A stretch of DNA of 6,849 bases from Clostridiales bacterium (GCA_031289865.1 JAITOQ010000139.1:1-6849), one strand, 5' to 3'. Shown: positions 1 to 5,629, counted from the first letter of the stretch. Notes: generated by a model not told the origin, from the sequence alone. Numbers and translations: made by a program.

Positions 1-507
1 ATCTACTATGCGGATATTTACGAGCAAATCTCTAACACGGTCAAAAAAGTCATAAAGCTGTTGGCAAACGACAACGCGGCGTTCGGAGCGGTAGAACGGA
101 GAGCCGCCGAGCAGAACAATCGTAAAAAGACGGAAGCGGAAAAAGCAAAAATAGAAAAACGCTTTGAAAGCTTAAAGACGATTGTTCGGAAGTTGTATGA
201 GGACTACGCGTCGGGAGTGCTGGACGAAGCGAATTATCGCGGATTGTTAGAAGGCTATCAGACGGAGCAAAAGACTCTGAATCAGCGGGTGGAAATAGTA
301 AACGCCGCACTCGAAAAGACGGACGATTACGAAACGCGGTTGAAAAAATTAAAAACTCTTGCAATCGCTTATTCCGAAAACCCTACCTTAACGGCGGAAA
401 TGCTTACCGGACTGATAGAGCGTATAGAAATCAGCACCGAGCGGATTGACGACGTGATAGAACACAAAATCAACATTATTTATAGGTTCATTAACTCAAA
501 TATATAA
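1..507 (+). CDS. Large serine recombinase, C-terminal part (5' end outside window)
   Basis: This is an open frame from the left edge to a TAA stop (168 codons visible); the catalytic serine domain and the zinc-ribbon region lie outside the window. What is visible is a long, charged, probably coiled-coil stretch (roughly bases 60-330, rich in E, K, R, A) and then a C-terminal segment. That segment has LIERIEI followed about 20 residues later by HKINIIYRFIN, the pattern seen at the C-terminus of clostridial large serine recombinases (DUF4368-type, TnpX/TndX-like). Such proteins excise and integrate transposons, ICEs or phages by site-specific recombination, and the coiled coil controls synapsis and directionality. 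An ATG-initiated protein starting within the window is unlikely, because the frame is open to the edge and the family start is far upstream. The gene ends only 26 bases before a broken surface-protein gene, as expected if it lies at the end of its element. Family call is good; the exact element type is unknown. Confidence 0.82.
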   Translation: MYYADIYEQISNTVKKVIKLLANDNAAFGAVERRAAEQNNRKKTEAEKAKIEKRFESLKTIVRKLYEDYASGVLDEANYRGLLEGYQTEQKTLNQRVEIVNAALEKTDDYETRLKKLKTLAIAYSENPTLTAEMLTGLIERIEISTERIDDVIEHKINIIYRFINSNI

Positions 508-540
508 TAGAATAGGTTTACCCCTATGTACTCATGACGA
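508..540. other. Putative element/chromosome junction (attachment-site region)
   Basis: The recombinase stops at 507 and recognisable LRR-protein coding begins near 534. In the LRR frame the first upstream stop is TAG at 513-515, so the boundary should fall between about 513 and 540. A short imperfect inverted repeat, ATAGG (512-516) and CCTAT (523-527), lies in this stretch and could be part of a recombinase half-site. No second copy of the core is available in the window to prove it, so this is an inference from position. Confidence 0.35.
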
Positions 541-953
541 GTATCGGTGAATATGCTTTCTATGAATGTAGGGGACTGACCTCGATCACTATTCATAGTA
601 ATGTAACGCCCATAGGACAGTACGCTTTCCGATCTTGTAGCAAGCTAACAATTTATGTAGAAGCTTCAAGTAAACCGAGCGGTTGGGATACTGATTGGAA
701 CAATTCAAACCGTCCGGTGGTATGGGGCTGTACGTTGTCGGAGGATAAGAGCTATGTCGTTTCGTTTACAAAAGCACCCAGCAGCGTTAGCAATCCGACC
801 GCTACAAACGGGATTTTAGCACCGTACCGTGAGGGTTACACCTTTGGCGGTTGGGCGATTACCGAGGGCGGTACGACAGCGGCTTACGCGGTAGAGGACG
901 TAAATAAAGCCCCGAACGGTGTAATCTTGTATGCGATTTGGATTAAGGACTGA
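534..953 (+). pseudogene. BspA-like leucine-rich repeat surface protein, 5'-truncated remnant
   Basis: The frame encodes 139 residues from the ATG at 534. It begins in the middle of an LRR_5/BspA-type repeat (TSIGEYAFYECRGLTSITI), then a second, partly degenerate repeat (IGQYAFRSCSKLTIYV, about residues 27-42), a linker, and an InlB B-repeat/Flg_new-type module near residues 97-136 (REGYTFGGW ... GVILYAIW). Intact BspA-like proteins are several hundred residues long, with a signal peptide and many repeats, and act at the cell surface in adhesion. Here there is no signal peptide, no ribosome site before 534 (upstream is ACCCCTATGTACTC), and the ATG falls inside a repeat where valine or isoleucine is usual. 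The fragment is therefore best read as the tail of a gene cut by the neighbouring recombinase element. An automatic caller would report it as a CDS. The 3' end looks natural. Confidence 0.72.
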
Positions 954-999
954 TCGCCGACTTTTTTTAAAAAAAATTCAATTATTTTTGGAAAAGGTA

Positions 1000-1028
1000 T
1001 TGTAATGCGTTTAAAAGTGTGTTATGAT
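1000..1028 (+). promoter_or_regulatory. Sigma-A type promoter for the lysine-rich small protein
   Basis: A -35 box TTGTAA (1000-1005) and a -10 box TATGAT (1023-1028) are separated by 17 bases, with an extended -10 TG at 1020-1021. Transcription should start near 1035, giving a short leader of about 28 bases before the ribosome site and ATG at 1063. This promoter also shows that the earlier in-frame ATG at 1024, which lies inside the -10 box, is not the start. Confidence 0.7.
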
Positions 1029-1046
1029 ATATATAACAAAAATTCT

Positions 1047-1054
1047 AAAGGGGG
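1047..1054 (+). promoter_or_regulatory. Ribosome binding site deciding the start at 1063
   Basis: AAAGGGGG ends 8 bases before the ATG at 1063, the usual spacing. No comparable site precedes the upstream in-frame ATG at 1024. Confidence 0.75.
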
Positions 1055-1062
1055 ACTACATC

Positions 1063-1257
1063 ATGGCGGATCAAAATAACGGTTATCAATTTAAAATGAG
1101 CAACATCGGTACGACCGCGAACCTCGCGACCGGCTCGTACTACAACACAAAGAAAGAAGAGCCGGCTCCGGCTCCGGTTCCGGAACCCGTTTTGACGAAG
1201 AAAGAACTGAAAGCCAAAGCGAAAGCCGACAAAAAAGCGGCGAAAAAGAAGAAATAA
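1063..1257 (+). CDS. Small lysine/alanine-rich basic protein, function unknown
   Basis: The product has 64 residues. Its N-terminal half is neutral and polar (MADQNNGYQFKMSNIGTT...), with no signal peptide or membrane segment. A short proline/glutamate hinge follows (EEPAPAPVPEPV, about residues 31-42), and then a strongly basic K/A tail (TKKELKAKAKADKKAAKKKK) that resembles histone-H1-like or nucleic-acid-binding tails. I do not recognise a family. The start is fixed by the AAAGGGGG ribosome site and by the promoter at 1000-1028. A strong hairpin terminator follows the stop by 17 bases, so it is a monocistronic unit with every sign of being expressed. Binding to DNA, RNA or ribosomes through the basic tail is a guess from composition only. 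Confidence 0.75.
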   Translation: MADQNNGYQFKMSNIGTTANLATGSYYNTKKEEPAPAPVPEPVLTKKELKAKAKADKKAAKKKK

Positions 1258-1274
1258 GAATACTTAATTTCATT

Positions 1275-1303
1275 AAAAAAACCGCTGTGACAGCGGTTTT
1301 TTT
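1275..1303 (+). terminator. Rho-independent terminator, probably bidirectional
   Basis: The perfect stem ACCGCTG (1281-1287) / CAGCGGT (1291-1297) has a TGA loop and is extended by six A:T pairs, with a run of seven T on the + strand (1297-1303). The matching A run at 1275-1281 gives a T tail on the other strand too. The hairpin can therefore end transcripts of the small gene at 1063-1257 and also read-through from the reverse gene at 1508-2062. Confidence 0.9.
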
Positions 1304-1310
1304 ATTTAAG

Positions 1311-1472
1311 TAATAGGTAATAGGTAACAAGTAATAAGTGATGATAATTAGAGATGAAATTCGGAGAAATCGTTTTAGATTCTTCGCTATGCTCAGAATG
1401 ACACCTACTTTTTATCCGCAATTCTGCATTTTGCATTCTGCATTCTGCATTTTGCATTTTGCATTCTGCATT
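1311..1472 (+). repeat. Composite intergenic repeat, copy 1 (heptad arms plus core)
   Basis: The left arm is a degenerate 7-bp tandem repeat, TAATAGG TAATAGG TAACAAG TAATAAG (1311-1338). The core (about 1339-1420) carries AGATTCTTCGCTATGCTCAG and ATGACACCTACTTT. The right arm is seven 7-bp units of ATTYTGC (1421-1469), ending GCATTAAAAAAA. The core and the start of the right arm closely match the reverse complement of the repeat at 4430-4563. No ribosome site supports either of the short open frames crossing it. It resembles a dispersed, non-coding, MITE- or STRR-like element. Confidence 0.8.
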
Positions 1473-1507
1473 AAAAAAATCGGTGAACGGGCTTATAAAA
1501 AAATTCA

Positions 1508-2062
1508 TTACTCTTTATCGGTTGTGACGGCGGGTGACTCGTCACGCTTCCCGTAGCGTTCCTTTAAGGCGTCTTCTAACGCCTCACTTTTTTCAAAGAG
1601 GCGGTCAAAGGTCGCGTAAAACAGTTTTTTATTCTTTTTCGTTTTGAGGTTGAGTATCAAATAATGCGGTTCGCCTTTTTTCTCTAAAAAACGATAGCCG
1701 TCGGTCTCGCCGTAACTAAAGAAAACGTCGAGATTCTTTTTCTTAAACAGTACTCCGAGACCTTTTTCCGTTAGGATAAGTTCGGTTTTTTTGTATGTTA
1801 GCCGCGATAGGAATGCGCAAAGAACTCCGAGAGCCGCGGGTACAAGCATACAGCCGAGGGCAATCCCGACGATCGCGCCGACGTTCTTTTCGGCGGCGTA
1901 TTCCGTAAAGCCCCACGCCGCAAAAAAGGCGAGAACGCCGACGAACGGCGATATGATGATAAGGCGCGAAACATTGTGTTTAAAGCGTTCTTTTACCGCG
2001 CTTTTTGAGATCGGTTCGCGGTAAAGAATCGTTCCCGCGTTTTTTAAGGTTGTGTTTTTCAT
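1508..2062 (-). CDS. Two-helix membrane protein with PH-like cytosolic domain, function unknown
   Basis: The product has 184 residues. Two hydrophobic segments near residues 33-53 (LIIISPFVGVLAFFAAW) and 61-86 (VGAIVGIALGCMLVPAALGV) form a short hairpin. A region of about 75 residues follows (KKTELILTEKGLGVLFKKKN ... LFYATFDRLFEK) whose strand pattern and 'LILTEKGL' opening resemble bacterial PH-domain (YdbT/bPH-like) membrane proteins, and the tail is charged. Both termini would face the cytoplasm. The start is supported by TAAAGGAG on the reverse strand (2073-2080), 10 bases before the ATG, and by a perfect promoter farther upstream. It stands alone, divergent from metG, and its message would run through the repeat at 1311-1472 to the terminator at 1275-1303. 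The PH assignment is tentative; the reading frame and membrane topology are well supported. Confidence 0.78.
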   Translation of the reverse strand: MKNTTLKNAGTILYREPISKSAVKERFKHNVSRLIIISPFVGVLAFFAAWGFTEYAAEKNVGAIVGIALGCMLVPAALGVLCAFLSRLTYKKTELILTEKGLGVLFKKKNLDVFFSYGETDGYRFLEKKGEPHYLILNLKTKKNKKLFYATFDRLFEKSEALEDALKERYGKRDESPAVTTDKE

Positions 2063-2131
2063 CGGCTGAATGCTCCTTTATTCTAAGAAAAAATGGGTTC
2101 TTGTGCTTAATGCAAAATCCACAATAAGTCT

Positions 2132-2160
2132 ATTATAATGCATTCCGAATGCTTTGTCAA
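2132..2160 (-). promoter_or_regulatory. Perfect consensus sigma-A promoter for the reverse membrane-protein gene
   Basis: Read on the reverse strand, TTGACA (2155-2160) and TATAAT (2132-2137) are separated by exactly 17 bases, the full bacterial consensus. Transcription would start near 2125, about 63 bases ahead of the start codon at 2062. Confidence 0.88.
2140..2152. promoter_or_regulatory. Palindrome in promoter spacer, candidate operator
   Basis: GCATTC-C-GAATGC is a perfect 6-1-6 palindrome placed wholly between the -35 and -10 boxes of the reverse-strand promoter. A repressor bound there would block RNA polymerase. The cognate regulator is not in the window, and a chance palindrome cannot be excluded. 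Confidence 0.45.
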
Positions 2161-2262
2161 TAGGAAAACGATAATTTGGTCTATAAAAAGGAAAAAGATT
2201 TTCACGCTTTAGTTTATTATGGCACCTTGAGATTGAAATATGAAATACCGGATTAAAAAGAT

Positions 2263-2291
2263 TTTACTTTTTTTTAAATAAATAGTATAAT
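2263..2291 (+). promoter_or_regulatory. Probable sigma-A promoter for metG
   Basis: TTTACT (2263-2268) and a perfect -10 TATAAT (2286-2291) are separated by 17 bases. It lies 77 bases ahead of the chosen metG start. Confidence 0.62.
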
Positions 2292-2368
2292 GGTACTAAA
2301 TTCGTCATATAGGTCGTTTTCAAAGGCGAATCAGTATGGATTATACTCAACAAAAAGAGGTTTTTGTT

Positions 2369-4420
2369 ATGAAAAATAAAAAGACGTTTTATCTCACCAC
2401 ACCGATCTATTTTCCGAGCGGCAATTGGCACCTCGGTACATGCTATACCACCGTTATGTGCGACGCTTTAGCCCGTTTTAAAAGAATGCAAGGGTACGAC
2501 GTTTTTTATCTGACGGGGACGGACGAGCACGGGCAAAAGATCGAGACAAACGCAAAAAATGCGGGCGTTTCGCCTAAAGAATATGTGGACGAAAAGGTCG
2601 AAAATCTCAAAAAGATTTGGACGCTCCTCGGCATATCCTACGACAAGTTTATCCGTACCACCGACGCGGCGCACGAAAAAACCGTTCAAGCGGTCTTTAC
2701 CGCGCTCTACAACAAGGGCGATATCTATCTGAGCCAATACGAGGGACACTATTGCGTCCCGTGCGAAACCTTTTGGACGGACGCTCAACTCAAGGACGGC
2801 AAATGCCCCGACTGCGGACGCGAGGTAAAGCTCATGAAAGAGGAGAGCTATTTTTTCCGTCTTTCTAAATATCAAGACAGAATTTTAAAGCTGTACGAGG
2901 ACAACGCGGGATTTTTGGAGCCGAAAAGCCGCCAAAACGAGATGATAAACAACTTTTTAAAGCCCGGTCTTCAAGACCTCTGCGTCAGCCGTACCACCTT
3001 AAAGTGGGGGATTCCCGTCCCTTTTAATACAAAACACGTCGTCTATGTGTGGCTCGACGCTCTTGTAAACTACATTTCCGCGCTCGGGTACGCAACGGAT
3101 GACGAGAAACTCTTTAAAAAGTTTTGGCCCGCCGATCTCCACATGGTCGGTAAGGAAATCGTTCGGTTTCACTCTATTATTTGGCCGGCATTCCTCATGG
3201 CACTCAATTTGCCTATTCCAAAAAAGGTCTACGGACACGGTTGGATCACCTTTTCGGGCGACAAAATGAGCAAAAGCAAGGGCAATATAGCCGATCCCGT
3301 CGTACTGTCGGGGCGGTACGGCGTGGACGCGGTGAGATATTATCTGCTCCGCGAAATCCCGTTCGGACAAGACGGAAACTATACGAATTCGATTTTTTTG
3401 AACCGCGTAAACAACGACCTCGCCAACGACCTCGGTAATCTTGTCAGCCGCACGACGGCGATGATAGGTATCTACAACGGCGGTATTCTCCCTAAAGGGG
3501 ACGCAAAAACCGACGCGGACGCCGCCCTCATAGGAGAAGCGGAGGGACTGCTGTCAAAGGTCGCGGACTATATGGATAAGCTGCTCGCGCCCGAAGCATT
3601 AAACGAGATAAACAAGCTCGCGCAAGCTTGCAACAAATATATCGACGCAAACGCGCCTTGGTCGCTCCAAAAGAGCGGGAATACCGAACGCTTAAACACC
3701 GTGCTCTATACCCTCGCCGAAACCGTACGCTTTATCGCGGTCGCGCTCGCGCCGTTTTTACCCGACGCGTCCGAAAAAATATTGGCGTCGTTTTCCGTAC
3801 CGAAAGAGCTTTCGGGCTTTTTAAGCCTCAAAAAATTCGGAGGATTAAAGGCGGGAAGCACGGTTGTCAAACTGCCGCCGCTTTTCCCTCGAATAGATAT
3901 CGAAAAGGAACTCAAATATTTTGAGGAAGAATCGCTGAAAGCCGAAGCAAAAGCGGAAAAAGGCGTTGAGGAAAAAGAGAATAAAGCGGCGAAAAACACG
4001 GCGGTAAACGCGCAAAAAGGCGTTGAGGAAAAAGAGAATAGAGCCGCGGAAAAATCTGCTATAGAGGGGGAAAATAAAGCGTCGGAGGACGGAACAATCT
4101 CTATAGAGGACTTTATGAAAATCAAGCTAAAAACCGCGCTTGTCGTCGCTTGCGAAAAGGTCGAAAAATCCGAAAAACTGTTGAAGTTGACATTAAAACT
4201 TGGCGAAGAAACGCGCACGGTCGTCAGCGGTATCGCGCACAAATATTCTCCGACCGACCTCGTCGGCAAAAACGTGGTCTTAGTCGCCAACCTAAAGCCC
4301 GCAAAGCTCAAAGGTATCCTCTCCGAAGGTATGATCCTATGCGCGGAGGACTCTGAACACAATCTGTCGATTGTTTCACCCGAAGACAAAGGATTTGAGG
4401 ACGGAAGTACGGTGAGATAA
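2369..4420 (+). CDS. metG: Methionyl-tRNA synthetase with C-terminal tRNA-binding domain
   Basis: This class I synthetase charges tRNA-Met with methionine in the cytoplasm. With the start at 2369 it has 683 residues. Its order is: Rossmann core with the HIGH-motif position reading HLGT (residues 21-24); FLTGTDEHG-type segment (YLTGTDEHGQKIE); four-cysteine zinc knuckle C129-x2-C132 ... C146-x2-C149; KMSKS at 299-303; helical anticodon-binding domain from about 345 to 510; a lysine/glutamate/alanine linker with a 19-residue duplication (about 530-570); and a Trbp111-like OB domain (about 577-683, IEDFMKIKLKTALVV ... NLKPAKLKGILSEGMIL) that aids tRNA binding and dimerisation. I prefer ATG 2369 to the in-frame ATG 2336. 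AAAGAGG (2354-2360) lies 8 bases before it, and family members begin MKxKTFYxTTPIYxPS. The upstream start would add 11 unrelated residues, though it has a weaker AAAGG site. The changed second His of HIGH is unusual but probably tolerated. Confidence 0.96.
   Translation: MKNKKTFYLTTPIYFPSGNWHLGTCYTTVMCDALARFKRMQGYDVFYLTGTDEHGQKIETNAKNAGVSPKEYVDEKVENLKKIWTLLGISYDKFIRTTDAAHEKTVQAVFTALYNKGDIYLSQYEGHYCVPCETFWTDAQLKDGKCPDCGREVKLMKEESYFFRLSKYQDRILKLYEDNAGFLEPKSRQNEMINNFLKPGLQDLCVSRTTLKWGIPVPFNTKHVVYVWLDALVNYISALGYATDDEKLFKKFWPADLHMVGKEIVRFHSIIWPAFLMALNLPIPKKVYGHGWITFSGDKMSKSKGNIADPVVLSGRYGVDAVRYYLLREIPFGQDGNYTNSIFLNRVNNDLANDLGNLVSRTTAMIGIYNGGILPKGDAKTDADAALIGEAEGLLSKVADYMDKLLAPEALNEINKLAQACNKYIDANAPWSLQKSGNTERLNTVLYTLAETVRFIAVALAPFLPDASEKILASFSVPKELSGFLSLKKFGGLKAGSTVVKLPPLFPRIDIEKELKYFEEESLKAEAKAEKGVEEKENKAAKNTAVNAQKGVEEKENRAAEKSAIEGENKASEDGTISIEDFMKIKLKTALVVACEKVEKSEKLLKLTLKLGEETRTVVSGIAHKYSPTDLVGKNVVLVANLKPAKLKGILSEGMILCAEDSEHNLSIVSPEDKGFEDGSTVR
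3957..4058 (+). repeat. 57-bp in-frame tandem duplication in the metG linker
   Basis: AAAAAGGCGTTGAGGAAAAA begins at 3957 and again at 4014, an exact 57-base (19-codon) shift, with the following bases diverging gradually. It encodes two copies of KGVEEKEN(K/R)AA in the flexible linker before the OB domain. Confidence 0.85.
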
Positions 4421-4429
4421 TGCTTATTT

Positions 4430-4563
4430 AATGCAAAATGCAGAATGCAGAATTGCGGAATAAAATAGAAGTCGATGTCATTCTGAGCTTGCGAAGAATC
4501 TCAAACGATTTCCCCGAATCACATCTCTTAATATCATCAATTCTGCATTCTGCATTCTGCATT
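4430..4563 (-). repeat. Composite intergenic repeat, copy 2 (inverted relative to copy 1)
   Basis: Arms 4430-4454 and 4539-4563 are inverted copies matching at 24 of 25 positions. Both are 7-bp tandem repeats (AATGCAG-type on the left, ATTCTGC on the right). The 84-base core between them includes GTCATTCTGAGCTTGCGAAG and, read in reverse complement, follows the core of the repeat at 1339-1420 almost from end to end. Just downstream, CGCATTAAAAAAG occurs twice (4565-4577 and 4583-4595). The arms could pair in RNA as a long stem in the metG-tatD gap. Confidence 0.82.
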
Positions 4564-4626
4564 TCGCATTAAAAAAGCATTCCGCATTAAAAAAGTATTA
4601 CGAATTATAAAAAGGACATATAAAAA

Positions 4627-5409
4627 ATGTTAATTGACGCACACGCGCATTTAAACGACGAACGGTTGATAAACGACGTCGAGGAGATTTTGAGCCGCTT
4701 TCCCGAATACGGGGTGGAGAGCGCGGTTTGCGCGAGCTATGACGCGGCGTCGAGCGAGGCGGCTGTTGAGCTTGCGCGGCGGTATAGAAGCGTCTTTGCG
4801 ACGGTCGCTTTTCACCCGCACGAGGCGAAAAGCTATACGGACAAGGACGGCGAACGCTTTATAGAACTCGCAAAGGAGCCTAAGGTCGTCGCGATAGGCG
4901 AAACGGGTCTCGACTACTTTTACGACCTTTCGCCGCGTGACGTTCAAAAAAAGGTGTTTGTCGAGCATCTTAGGTTAGCGGACGCGGTAAAGCTGCCCGT
5001 AGTCATTCATGTCCGCGACGCATACGAGGATACCTTGGAGATTTTAAAGGAAAACAAGGGGTATTTGAATCACGGGGTTTTGATACACAATTACAGCGGC
5101 AGCGTCGAAATGATGAGAGAGTTTGACAAATTCGGGTGTTACTATTCGTTCGGGGGGACGCTGACCTTTAAAAATAACCGACGCGGGATAGAAGCGTTTC
5201 TTGCAGCGGATAAAACGCGGATTTTACTCGAAACCGATTGCCCCTATCTCACGCCCGAGCCGCACAGAGGCCGACTCAACTTTCCGTACTATGTAAAGTT
5301 TGTCGCGGAAAAATGCGCCGCGCTTTTGGGAACGGACGTTGGGGAAGTAGCGGAAATGACAAAGGAAAATACAGAGAGGTTGTTTTTTAAGTTGAAAGTT
5401 GAAAGTTGA
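4627..5409 (+). CDS. tatD: TatD-family metal-dependent hydrolase (DNase)
   Basis: The product has 260 residues, the normal length for the YabD/YcfH/TatD group: TIM-barrel, two-metal hydrolases of the amidohydrolase superfamily, several of which act as 3'-5' DNases in repair. All expected metal ligands are visible: DAHAHL at the N-terminus (D4, H6, H8), HPH at 63-65, E92 in GETGLDY, H128 in VIHVRDA, H154 in IHNYSGS, and D204 in ETDCPYLTPEPHRG. The start has AAAGGA (4611-4616) ten bases upstream. The gene follows metG, as yabD follows metS in Bacillus, and precedes a TatD-linked radical SAM gene. Its last codons (KLKVES and the TGA stop) lie inside a 7-bp GTTGAAA repeat, so the natural C-terminus after NTERLFF was probably altered when the repeat arrived. 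The physiological substrate is unknown; the symbol follows family use (yabD is an alternative). Confidence 0.93.
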   Translation: MLIDAHAHLNDERLINDVEEILSRFPEYGVESAVCASYDAASSEAAVELARRYRSVFATVAFHPHEAKSYTDKDGERFIELAKEPKVVAIGETGLDYFYDLSPRDVQKKVFVEHLRLADAVKLPVVIHVRDAYEDTLEILKENKGYLNHGVLIHNYSGSVEMMREFDKFGCYYSFGGTLTFKNNRRGIEAFLAADKTRILLETDCPYLTPEPHRGRLNFPYYVKFVAEKCAALLGTDVGEVAEMTKENTERLFFKLKVES

Positions 5410-5629
5410 GAGTTGAAAATTAAGGTAAGAATTTAAAAGCCTATATCATTGTAGGGGACGATGCCCTCATCGTCCCGAAAAAGCGAAGAATTTCAAACGT
5501 CAGCTGTATAACTTTCGGGACGATGAAGGCATCGTCCCCTACAAAAACGACACCTACTTTGTGACACATATTTTTATCGGAGCAAAGCGACACATTAATT
5601 TTCAACTTTCAACTCTCAATTTTCAACTT
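5389..5629. repeat. Composite intergenic repeat 3 with nested inverted repeats
   Basis: The outer arms 5389-5423 and 5595-5629 are 7-bp GTTGAAA-type tandem repeats in inverted orientation, matching at about 32 of 35 positions. Inside lie two 31-base inverted arms (5450-5480 and 5513-5543) matching at 30 of 31. Each inner arm is itself a hairpin: GGGACGATG-CCCT-CATCGTCCC (5455-5476) and GGGACGATG-AAGG-CATCGTCCC (5517-5538). The core also contains GCGAAGAATTTCAAACG (5483-5499) and GACACCTACTTT (5549-5560), short words shared with the other two composite repeats. The left end overlaps the tatD stop. Confidence 0.85.

Larger units (their letters stand above)
2063..2368. other. Divergent intergenic region between the membrane-protein gene and metG
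   Basis: This 306-base gap is AT-rich. It holds the reverse-strand promoter (2132-2160) with an internal palindrome (2140-2152), the reverse gene's ribosome site (2073-2080) and the metG promoter (2263-2291). From about 2161 to 2262 I see no gene, RNA or repeat. The metG leader of about 70 bases is too short for a T-box or SAM riboswitch. Confidence 0.7.

Noticed and set aside
954..980. Terminator after the LRR gene fragment
   Set aside because: The T7/A8 stretch is self-complementary but has no GC stem, so it is not a convincing intrinsic terminator.
1024..1062. Upstream in-frame ATG of the small basic protein
   Set aside because: It lies inside the -10 box of the gene's own promoter and has no ribosome site.
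1311..1472. CRISPR array
   Set aside because: The repeats are contiguous 7-bp units with no spacers, and no cas gene is present.
1302..1556. Open frames on both strands crossing the 1311-1472 repeat (Met-Gln-Asn-Ala-Glu type and Phe-Cys-Ile-Leu-His type peptides)
   Set aside because: They are translations of 7-bp tandem repeats, lack ribosome sites, and overlap the 3' end of the reverse gene.
2336..2368. Upstream in-frame ATG of metG giving 11 extra N-terminal residues
   Set aside because: The ATG at 2369 has a better ribosome site (AAAGAGG, 8 bases) and matches the family's usual N-terminus; the extra residues have no counterpart in the family.
2292..2368. T-box or SAM riboswitch leader of metG
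   Set aside because: The leader is only about 70 bases long and lacks the T-box sequence, a terminator hairpin and the SAM-I core; only a weak ATTCG/CGAAT pairing is seen.
3706..4389. 227-residue reverse-strand open frame inside metG
   Set aside because: It is an antisense shadow of the metG C-terminal region, serine/phenylalanine-rich from complementing lysine/glutamate codons, without a start signal.
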